From Cruorifilaria tuberocauda (Eukaryota > Nematoda > Chromadorea > Rhabditida > Onchocercidae): a stretch of 64,000 nucleotides of DNA. Shown piece by piece: positions 37,701 to 48,600 of the stretch. How positions within the stretch are numbered: position 1 is the first letter of the stretch; each line of letters starts with the position of its first letter. The DNA is taken from positions 1 through 64,000 of the forward strand of contig JABVXU010000089.1 of assembly GCA_013365365.1 (NCBI GenBank), in the 5' to 3' direction. The translations under genes and the position numbers were made by a program. Below the pieces are notes generated by a model. That model was not told the origin of the DNA. It ran no database searches and was given only the letters and a program-made list of their open reading frames with translations.

Positions 37701-40700
37701 GATCATTGATATTAATTAATCGTTGTAAAGTATAATAGAGAAATATAGTTTAATCTGTTAAACACTAATTTTATGGGGAATTGGTATTTTATCGCAGAAG
37801 CAAAAATATTGCAGTCGTTAGTTCCCAAGTTTACTTCAAGGAACATTTGATAATAGAATTGGCGGAACCGCTCGGATATCAAATAAATAATGTACAAATA
37901 AAAGACCGTGAAGATATGCAAGGACCACATGTTGCGACTCAGTCGAATTTTTTTATATCTGATTCATAATGGATACTGCTGGTCGTTAAATATTATTCCA
38001 AAAGAATGTGCATTGCATATTATTATACTCTCTATTAATCAAGCATTCACATACACTTTGTTCATCTCTATACAGCATATTTGTCAGCTTTGGCTTGTAA
38101 ATTATTATAAGACAAATTTAAATACGTTTTATCTCATTCTATATATGACGCATGCAGTGGACTTTGTATTGCAATATTTATTATTTCCAAGTCCACAGAA
38201 GATGAAGCTCACGTGACACGAGATTTCAGAATCATTTGTCTGCAGTACGTTCAGCAATCACAGGCGACGCACTGCAGTTGCGACATTTAATCAACGCTTT
38301 GAAAATATCTGTTAATGCCGCAAATTCACAAGGCATAACTTTGCTTCATTGGGCTACTACAAACGATCATGTTGTTGTTGTCCGACTGTTGTTGAGGTAT
38401 GCATATGTATTGACTTTTAATTCTTTGTTTTTCAGTCATAAACTAAGGATTAGTTTATAATGATCCATCATCCGATGTATTCTCAATTATAGTTTTTGTA
38501 GTCTTGGCGCTGATCCTCAACTTACTACTATAAAGGGTCGTTCAGTTCTCCATACTGCTACTTGCAATGGTGCTGCCAATTGCTTAAAATTGTTTTTGAA
38601 AATTTCTGTTGAGCAAGAAAAGAGCGTATGTAGATTTTTATTTCCATTTCTCTTATTTTTTTTCCGTTGCATTGGTCTGATATTATAAGCTTGAAACTCC
38701 CGATCTTTTAAAACCTGCAGCTTAAGCATCTTGTTTTCAGGGCAGTATGAAGAACAGTTGTAGAACATTATATAAATTTACATTGCAGCGTGACTTTCAT
38801 GGCGATAGTTTATTGCATTTGGCATGCAGGTTACGCAAAAAACGTTGTTTGAAAGTTGGTAGTTTATATTTTGTTTGTAGATTCTCGATCAAAGATGCTT
38901 CGCATCAAACTCGTTCGTTTATGTTTTGCCGTTGAAAAAGAATACTATGAATTTTTGTAAATCCGTGCAGTTCGCAGAACTTTATCTTATGCTTAAATAC
39001 CAATTTTATATCTATTATAATCACTCAATTGTCATAACTTTAGAAATCGAACTATACAGTGTGATTAATCATAATACTTGGATATTGTTGTTTTTTTTCA
39101 TAATGATTTTAATACACTAATTTCATTTCTAGCCATACTTTTGCAGATTATATTAGGCTTCATTATGAAATATTTTGGATGGGTAGTAGTGGAAGAAATG
39201 CTACAGCAGTGCAATCAAGACAATCAAACACCGGTACACATAGCGTGTTTTTGGAACAATATGGAAGCTATGAATTTGTTACTGACTGATGATCTTAATA
39301 AAATTGTTAACAAAATCTATTATTCGACGAATAGAATTAACATTGCAGTTGCTCTTAGAGATGCTTCGAAACGAACACTGTTCTGGCGAATTGAACGGTT
39401 AGAAACCAAGAATCTGTTTTTGCAAAATATCTTTATTATATCGAAAATGTCGTGTTTATTAATTTTATTCAACTTTGTAATGTTAGTAAAGTTTGACGAT
39501 TTTCTGATCTAAGCTTTATTCACTTTGTTTTCTTTATTTAGAGGCACAGTGCTTCATGAAATGGCAACAAGGAAGTGTAATTTTGCTTGTTTCACTAAAA
39601 ATTCTCAATCATTACTGGAGTATAGTAAACGTAAGGTAACAAATCTGAAAGTGTATTTGCTTGGTAGATGCACAGCGACTGGAACTTTGGAAAAAAGTTG
39701 TCTTGCATGTGATAAAGGTTTGATTCTTTGCTCTTCGACTTATACATGACTTCTTAAGTGGAGTGCAAAGAGAGAAATAAAGTTCATATGTTTGTTAAGC
39801 CGGTTTCTCACTAACGCTTGTTTTTAAATGCATTTTTTTTGTGATAATTCATCGATCTGCAATTCATTTACCAGTTGATTTAGCACAGCTGAAGATAGTA
39901 AAGGTAATTCTAAAGTGCTGTCCTGAACTAATTCTTTTGCGAGATGCATTAGGACGAACAGCGCTGATGTGTTCAGTAATCACTGATGCAATTTCACTTA
40001 CTAAGGCTCTTTTGGTTTATAGAGGTGATAGGAAGGTATGTAGATATCGGTTCATTGTTTACTTCTGATAAGCTTGCCATATTTGAACTGATTATCGTTT
40101 CATATTATAAAAATTTATGAATTAATTGCTTTACAATTGTGGAAATCATGGCAGAGCGTGCATGGGCATTTTCATTTACAATATGCCATAGTGATTTTTT
40201 AAGCAGTGGTTAAATGAGCAGTTAAAGTCCATAGATCCGGATTTCCATACAGCACTGCACCATGCAGTGGTCGGAGGTAAATTACACCAAACCGCATTAC
40301 TTTTGAAATGTGGTGCGTCAGTAAGAGGACAAGATAGTTACGGAGCGACTCCGATGCATTATGCCGCTGTTTGTGGATTTCGTGCCATACTTAGGATCTT
40401 GTATAAGGCCAGTAAATACACTGATGTAAGTTTTTATGTTCTACGCAAAATGTAAAATTCACATCTCAACAAGAAGTTTTTTTACTTTAGAAATCTTGAT
40501 TCCTAGGAACTTCGTACAAATAATGGTCACACTGCATTTATGTGGGCAGCAATGAATGGTATGGATATATCGATACGCACTATGATCGATGCAGGCACTG
40601 TAATAAGTCAGGAAGATTGTGACACTCAAGGTTGCACTGCACTGCATTTAGCTGCCGCAGGTGATCATGTTGAGGTCATCGATACGTTACTCTTCTTCAA

Positions 40701-41798
40701 GTGGAATGCTGAGGTGCTTTCATTTTATAACGGATGAGAATTTGAGGAAGACTTCGGTAACAGTAATTCAGTGTTATTTTCATAGAGCAGGTTATTTACA
40801 GATTATTGCTTCAATTATGTTCACCGTTCCTCAAATATATCAATATATCTAAGCTTCGCTTAAGACTTTCAGAGGCGAAACAAGCTTGGCGAAACTCCTC
40901 TTGTAGTGGCGGCAAAAAGTGGTAATGCAAAAACGGTACGACATTTTCTGCATGCTGGTGTTGATTACTTCAGTCAAGATAAGGTAAATTTTCGAGTGTT
41001 CGATGGGAGTACATGTTACGTGTATATGGCATCATTACGATATAAGTTTTTGATTTAGTTCGGTAACACAGTCCTTCATGTGGCGGCAGATTCGGATGAC
41101 AAGAGGGAAACCCTTCGCCAGCTCCTATATTACTTAAAGGATTCATCATTGTTAAATGCGCGAAATGACATGGGGCAAACACCACTACATTACGCTACTG
41201 AACATAATGCCGTACAATGCGTACGATATTTGTTACGAGTAATTTTTTATTCATTTGAAGCATATTGTTTGAGTATTTGTTATTTTTCTGCCCATTCTTT
41301 TTTTGAAAACTTCATTTGGTTATGGCATTCAATTTGAAGTGTGGAGCAGATCCTCTGATAAGAGATAATCGTGGATGGGACCCTCTGATGAGTGCAATAC
41401 AACAGGGTTGCTGGTCTACAATCATATTGATACTCAAGTTAGCCTTTTTCTCTGCTTTGCCTTCATTGCCTTTATGCCTCATGTTTTGCCTTCAGCTTTA
41501 TTCAGTGCATATAGTAAGAAAACGAAATTTTCCGGGCGTAAAATGAAGCTTATCACCTTGCATGTTCTATGGAAAAGTCTACATCACCTTTTAGCAATAG
41601 AAGAGTTATGTATGCTTTTATTTTAGGAACTCATCAAATATTAATTGCTATTCGGCTATCGACAACCAAACAACATTATCGTTAGCTTTAAAAAACAAAA
41701 ACTATATTCTTGCCTCATTTCTAGAAACAAATGGTGCATTACTAGCCAATGAAATTCAAGATATGGCCGCACGAATGTACGGTTTGTTACCTTCATGA
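34711..41798 (+). CDS. Ankyrin-repeat protein
   Basis: Exons 34711-34744, 37170-37359, 37454-37515, 37561-37675, 37801-37907, 38246-38396, 38502-38625, 38741-38854, 39147-39379, 39542-39717, 39875-40035, 40207-40425, 40507-40713, 40873-40983, 41059-41238, 41340-41437, 41627-41798: 2454 nt, about 817 aa, in phase throughout. Residues about 13-165 form an N-terminal region I do not recognise. From about 170 to 790 runs a long series of ankyrin repeats with the classic TPLHxAA core (ITLLHWATTNDH, SVLHTATCNG, TPVHIACFWN, TALHHAVVGG, TPMHYAAVCG, TALHLAAAGD, TPLVVAAKSG, TVLHVAADSD, TPLHYATEHN). The chain ends at RMYGLLPS. It is probably a scaffold or adaptor. Inversin/NPHP2-like proteins have a similar ankyrin run, but no IQ motif was seen, so that name is only a possibility. 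The small first exon, the end of exon 5 and the exon 10/11 junction are the weakest parts. Confidence 0.85.
35880..35929. repeat. 25-nt tandem duplication in intron 1
   Basis: Two adjacent near-identical copies of a unit beginning gttaaa-ttttcattgtaa, at 35880-35904 and from 35905, differing by one inserted A. It lies in the long first intron of the ankyrin gene, which otherwise shows no feature. Confidence 0.7.
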
Positions 41799-42711
41799 GA
41801 TTTTTATATGACCTCATTTTAGTTAGGTCTATTAAAATTATCTGCTGCACCTTAATGGAGAAAAAATGTTTTTTTTTGAACCACTGAATCCCATTTTAAC
41901 TTCAGTACATCCCAACGAACAGATTGAAAAGTAATTAGCACTGCATAAATAATTTAATGTTTGTACAAGTTAGATTCCCTGATATACTGGGATGCAAAAG
42001 AATCCATCAAATCTTTGCGAATTAAATTTTTAACCATGCAGAGCAATATTTCCAGAATCCAATACTGGTATCGTGCTCGAAGCGCCTCTCGATGTCACCG
42101 ACACATACAAATGTCTCAAAACTTGAATAAATCACAATAACCACCGTTTCGTTGTTTCAGCTATTTGTTTTCGTAATGTTTCTGCATTAATCCACGTTAA
42201 TCCATGTTTTAATCTTATTATATTTTCGCACTAGATCTGTATCAGCTACTACTGTATCATTAGTTCAGCCTTTGTGAAGACTCTCAATTTCTGAACTATT
42301 CTCATAACCTGCATCAGCTGAATTCAAATTTATTATCTTTTTATTCTTCCTTTTTTACATGACTATCAACTATTACAACATATTAATTACCGCACCCATA
42401 AATCACGCATGTTATGAATATAACAAATCAAAGTCGTACTTTTTACGTAAGAACTGATACTTCTTATCTTCCCATATCTGTATGTCACGCTTCAAAATAT
42501 AAAAGAACTTCGTTTTTAATTTTTTTTCGAATTTTCTAAAACAAAAAAAAACCATTACAGACCACCGTATTTACTTCATTCAATTCGCAAAAAATATAGA
42601 AATAAAGGAAAAACTGACACATTCTCGAATAAGATTGATTTTTCTGTTTCATTACTCAATATTTACCATATAAATGACGACGTAAAGCAATTATAATTGT
42701 AATGATTGTTA
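41799..42711. other. Tail-to-tail intergenic region
   Basis: It separates the 3' ends of the ankyrin gene (+) and phosphomannomutase (-), so both 3' UTRs lie here. An AATAAA at 42126-42131 on the + strand is a weak polyadenylation candidate for the ankyrin gene (328 nt after its stop). No coding sequence was seen. Confidence 0.5.
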
Positions 42712-44475
42712 TCACAGAATTCCCAACAGCTTACTAACTTGTTTCTTCGTGTCTTTAGGATCTTTAACAGTATATCCATTGATTCTAGGATGAATAAACA
42801 AATCGTAGTCATTGCCTCCCTAAAAATGAAAAATATATGCATACAAGCACAAAATTAACTATACACAGAACTTCTGGTAAGTACTGAATCAGTAGAACTG
42901 TACATGAAATGATCACGAACCGGTGTAGTCCTGTCGCCAAAAAAGTGAATTGTATGGAAACCATTCAAGAACTGTAAACAGTATGTTTTGTCCCAACCGT
43001 ACGGAAAAACGTCAACACTGATTTGACCACCTGCAAGATATACACCATTAAAGAGTTAAATAAAAGAAAGAAATGAAATGAGCACTTACCAATACAAATA
43101 TTAAGATCCCACCCTTCTGTGAAATCTCGAAGTTTCTTAACAAATTTTTGACGTACACCATATTCCTTGTCATAAGCCACGAACTGCAGCCGCTCTTCTT
43201 GACTACAACATCGGCCTATTGGTGAAAGATTTAGCATTCCCTAAATTCGAGTTTTTATGTGATTAGAACTCACTATACAACCAAAGGGGGAGTAAAACGC
43301 ATACGAAGATTTCTTTTCGCATGCAAATCCCTTCAAAGAAACGAATTAGAGAAGTCCTGAAGGTTCGTCGGTGCTATCTTATACTAAAACCTTTATCTTT
43401 GTTATTATGAAACATTCTTATCCTAGGAACTTACTGCAACGCCTGAGATTTAAGACGATGCGTCATCGAATCTTATCAATTATTATTCCATACTTTCTTC
43501 CGTAAATTTTCCCTTCTTCCCTTTTCGATTGCTGGAAATCAAAACTACTAGTTGGGGAAACCTTTCAAAGGATTTTCAAAATTCTAAAAAACAAATAAGC
43601 AAAACTTGCATTTCGGAATTCAATGAAATTTCCACGCTTGATAGGCAAATCCATCTCAGAAAATTCTCGTAACGTGAAATTGATAAGTTTTTGCAGATGT
43701 TTTTCACCAAGATGATCCTTTATTGACTGCAAATATTTAGTTTTAGTTCACAAAAGGATCAACAGTCAAATTTCCAGTTGCACAGGATTCATTTGTGATG
43801 ATAAAAGCGGTCAACCATAATAAAGAAATAGATAGGGTCCGGAATTATTGTTTAAGACTTTACGAAATGCAAGCAATTTCTAAAAAATAAATCAAGCGAA
43901 GCAAATTAATAAGTTTGTGATATGAAAATATAAGAAAAAAACCTGCACAGGAAATGTGGTCTCTTTACTGACACTCACAAGTCCATTTTCACTGAACACG
44001 TAATCAAAACGACTCAGAACTGTAACAAATCTTATGAAATCAATTGACAGAGAAATTTGTTAATAATAAAAGCAATTACACCTGTCTCTATTGATGCCTA
44101 TGAATTTTTCTGTCTCTTCTATTTGTATACATCGATATTTTACCATCTTCTAAGCTTTCTCCTAGCTGCTCGACAATTTTTGGCAAGTCAGAGCCACTCA
44201 CTATCGCTAAAGATACTGCTTTGTGCACTTCCATCAAGAAATTGCTCATTTCTCGATCCATTTTCTGAAGAATACATAGTAACTGGGCGATGTAACCCCA
44301 TCACTACAAAATATGTGAAAGATAACAAACCCAGTAACCGAGTTCAAATCTGCATAAAAAATCTCTAACGAAATTTAAAAATTCATAACGTCTTAACGCA
44401 ACATACCTGACGTGGTAATGTTAAAGTGCCATCAACATCAAAAAGAAGAATCGTAGTTCCTTTCGACTCACTCAT
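42712..44475 (-). CDS. Phosphomannomutase (eukaryotic PMM)
   Basis: Exons on the minus strand: 44475-44407, 44264-44144, 44019-43943, 43726-43610, 43240-43090, 43030-42921, 42819-42712; 753 nt, 250 aa, the normal family length. It converts mannose-6-phosphate to mannose-1-phosphate in the cytosol, the precursor of GDP-mannose for N-glycans, GPI anchors and O-mannosylation. HAD-type signature: FDVDGT with nucleophile D13 and acid/base D15. It also has the conserved GSDLPKI segment, [30 protein letters not shown] (substrate-binding arginines), GWDKTYCL, and the closing [12 protein letters not shown] metal-binding motif. The fourth intron begins with GC instead of GT, and the join is fixed by conserved protein on both sides. 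The gene lies 1.1 kb downstream of the CFP-1 homologue on the same strand. Confidence 0.97.
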
Positions 44476-45610
44476 TCTTAAACGTTAAGCGAACCGAATT
44501 ACGCACTTCAACCACAACACATAAAAATGTCATGTTCCCGATTTGCAGTAACGCTTTTAACCATCTTACATCACTATGTGACAAGAATACGAAAATACTC
44601 ATGCTCGAGTGCGATGCTCCCCATCACACAAAAAAAATGGTTAATAACATTTATTCTTCACAGTGACATCGAAATGAATATGGAAGAAAAAAACGAAGCA
44701 CTCTACAGGCGCGAAAAATTGTTTTAAAAGCAATGAAGAAAATCAATCATATTTTCAACAAATAATTGTAAAGAGAAAATTAACTGATCAGATTATTACC
44801 AGTCTAATACAATTCAGCTCACAAAGAAGTTTGCCTCAGAATTATTAACAAAAACTGCACTAATCAAATGAAAGAAAATGAATATACATTAAAAATAGTT
44901 CACATAATCAGTTCCAGCACACCACAAATTATATGGCCACAAGCATATGCATTAATGGAATGGAACAGCAGGAAATTTCAGATAAGATGGAAACTAATCT
45001 CTATGAAATGCTAAAACATAAGTAATTATCTCATCTGTCTGCGTATTTGTTAAATAAAACTCAAGCATCAATATTTCGTAACGCTAAGGAAATTTGTCAC
45101 ATTGAAACTACAAGCGAAAAGGAAAGGATCCATAAGAACTCTATTCTGAAGCAATTTAATAGATGACACGATCATCTTTTTAGTTCTTTTAGAGATGTTT
45201 GCAGGCCAGAGACAATAACTAAACTTCTTAAAATCCTTTTATGTATGTGAATGAAAAGACGCATATATGGATTGGTGGCAAAAAATCTTAAACGAAAAAA
45301 ACAAACGAAGAAAATCCCATCAAAGATATGCATGAGGTCTGAAAGTGAGTTGTCATTGAGATTATTGAATAATTGTTGATGTAGAACTAGTAATTCAAGA
45401 TTGCAGATTAGTATTTCATGGTGTCTAAATAATATACATAAATTTAACACTCCAAATGGTGCATGAAAATCATTTCCAATGAGTAATGAAATCAAAATGC
45501 ATATTCAAGAATCCATGGTTTTTCAAATAATAATAGCTGACATACTTCAATATTATCATACACGCACCTCTCCACCTTCTATTCATTAGCAAGCAGTCGT
45601 TTTGTCTGCA
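44476..45610. other. Intergenic, CFP-1 to phosphomannomutase
   Basis: It lies between two genes of the same orientation and so contains the CFP-1 3' UTR and the phosphomannomutase 5' region. A small open + frame (44527-44727) has no features. I saw no coding exon on the minus strand linking the two genes. Confidence 0.5.
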
Positions 45611-48600
45611 TTACTTTTGTACTTGTTTATTAATATTATCGCAAACACCACTGCAGCCATCCCAATTTTCTCTCTCCGTATGCGTTATTGTTGTAGTATA
45701 GATAGACCGTTCTGTGTTCTTGTATTTAATGTCATCAGCTGGATTGGAATTACTCGAACCACAGGCCGAGATGGAACTATCTTCATTCAATGATGTGTCG
45801 CAGTGAACTGTATTATCGCAGAAAAGTGAAAGTATATCACCACGCATGGTTTCTGAGACTTGAAGTATTCGTTTTTTCTCAAACCATTCGTCGAGTTTAA
45901 TCAAAAGATTAAGTAACTCCACGTCGATCAAACCCATTGCATTCTAAATTCGATTATTTTGAATCAAGTAAGGAAAATGAAAATTTTATGAAATCATCAA
46001 TCTCATATAAACCTGAATCCAGTTATGATGCTGCAAACAGTTTTTTCGTGGGGAATGACAAAAGCCTTCCTGAAGCAGTGCTTGCATGTCGTGAAATGTT
46101 TTGATGACAGGTCGAAATTCACTCTTGCTCCATGCAAAAGGATAACCACAGACCTACAATACGATTTCGATTAAATTACGATCAGTTAGTACTACTAGCA
46201 TCAGGAACAATTAAACAATACTAAAAAAAAGCCATTTCCTGAACTGCATTCTCAATAAAACCACTTTAAGAGAATAAATCTGGCATCTTTAAATACGCTT
46301 AAACACAATACTCCGAATGTACTGTGGAAAGAAAGAAATAAATTTCTGTAGCAATAAATGTATTCGTATAGATCAATATTAATATACCTTTGTAGCGTCA
46401 TCCCTACATTTGTAGTGTTCACTACATAATACACGAAGACGTTTGCAAAATGTGTTATTGGCTTTATTGAACTGCTCACAAAAAATATTGTACGGATTGA
46501 CTTGTGACTAAAACAATTTGAAATTAAAGGAATATTAAAGGATTAAAGCAATTGCATCAGCTTTAAAAACAAACGGACTGAACAACAGATAAATTCATTC
46601 ATACAGAAGAATGTGTTAAATAATTACTATTTGATGAAAGCTGACTGTAGCTCAACTCTTAAATTCATGCAATCTTGAAAACAAACGAACTTTGTTCGTC
46701 GTACCATAGCAACTCTGTTTTTCATTGCGCACGAAGCAACGTTCCATATGCTTCACAATGAGTTTGGCTGGAAATTCCAAAGCGCATACGGCACAATGCA
46801 ACACCTTAACTATTATACTTTAAGAGCTCAAACATCTATGTTAACTACAGTTTTCTATTAAAATTCAAATGTTACTGACGAAGTCCATATCCAACGAGTT
46901 ATTGACGGCTGCTTCATTCTTAGGTTCGATCTTATCAACTATCTGAATGAAATTTAAATAATAACCGCAGAAAAGTACATAAAGAAACTGGATTAACATA
47001 GATAAATGAGCACTAGTCTGTGACACAACCTAGAAATTTCGAGTGAGTTCCCGACATGATTTAGTGAGAGAAAAATTTTGTAAAAGACTCTTTATATAAA
47101 ACTAAATACCCAACCTACAGATATGACCATATTTCTTAAGAAGCAACATAACATATGACATACCGAAATCCATTTCTGCAGCTCGTCCTGAAAGTCTGCG
47201 AATGTGCGCACCTTATTCTGCAAGGAAAACAATGAAACCTTACAAGCATTTAAATCAGAGATCACAAAACTAAAAAAAGCTTCATAGAGTTTTTTGAGGA
47301 TCCAGTCCAAGAATTGTACAGTTCAGCTAAGATAGTAAAATAAAATGATTTTTTTACACCTTAATCTTACGAAAAAAATGAATATGGTAACGCATTTGCT
47401 TTTTTTTAGACCGATTTTACTATATATAAGCAGATGCATTTATAAAACTGTGACTGAAGAGGAACTTTATAGGTGAAAAATTGGCATATAAAAAACTATA
47501 CAGTGCCGTCAAACAAAGAGTTTCAAGAAGACAAATATAATCTATTAGTGTAAGAATAATTACAGTAGTTACAACTGCATATAAAAATCATCAATAAAAG
47601 TGCTAAGATGATCTTAAAAAATAACGCCTAATTTGTTATAATGAATACTGAAGTAATCAATGCCTCTAGTTCCACTTCAGAGCAAAATGAAATAAATAAA
47701 GGAGCTTAAACTTTGCACTATGTGTTTAGGAGTTTGCTAAGAATATAAGAGAAAAATACAATTTTCCTGGTCTTGAAAAATGAGCATGATAATAATTTAC
47801 GCCAAAAACATTGAAATAACGTCTAAATTTGTCATACTAAAATAATACCTAAAGAAAAGTCAGAAAAACAGATAATATGATAAAAGAATACCTTATATGG
47901 ATTGAAAAAAAAACCATAACAGACCGAGTAAAAGGAAAGGTTCCCTATCTAAGTTTAAACTGCCATGAAAAACAAAGCGAATGGTACCCAAATGATAAGA
48001 TGAACTAGGAAATGGAAATATGCGACAATCACATCATCATAGCATGTTACTTTATTACAGTGACTAGAACTGCTACTGCATCTAAAAATTTATTCAAAAG
48101 CTATTTAATCAAAGAAAACTAAATAGCCACACCTCGATTTCAATTTTTGAAGTCGTCGGAAACCATCCCTAAGCTATTTAGATGTCGTCTTTTGAAAACT
48201 TAATTGGATCTACAGATGGCATATGAACCACACAAAAAGTACTGAAAAGCTATATGAAACTATCTGTCTCATGCGGACCATAATAAAACTGTTGACTATA
48301 AGTTTTTCCGAAGCACTGATAACGTTTTGTAGGAAAAGTTTGCTGGATTATATTTCTGCAAAATTCAAGTTAATTCGATTATTAGAAGCAACATTATACC
48401 GTGAAGAATTGAATTTGCTCCTCAGCTGCATCTAGTAAATGCTGTGATTGTTCCATAGAATAAGACATATTGTCCCAATATGATTTAACACGATCCGGTA
48501 AAATGGAACGCAAACGATCCTGAAAATGCCTCGATAATTTTAAAACTTTGTTTTAAACTGAAAAATGTCTCCGTAAGCTGTTCATCACCAAATTTTCACA

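Noticed and set aside
39637..39676. Possible 40-nt intron in ankyrin exon 10 (GTAACA...CACAG)
   Set aside because: Removing it changes the frame and leaves no compatible join to the exon at 39875. Keeping the sequence gives a continuous, in-phase exon.
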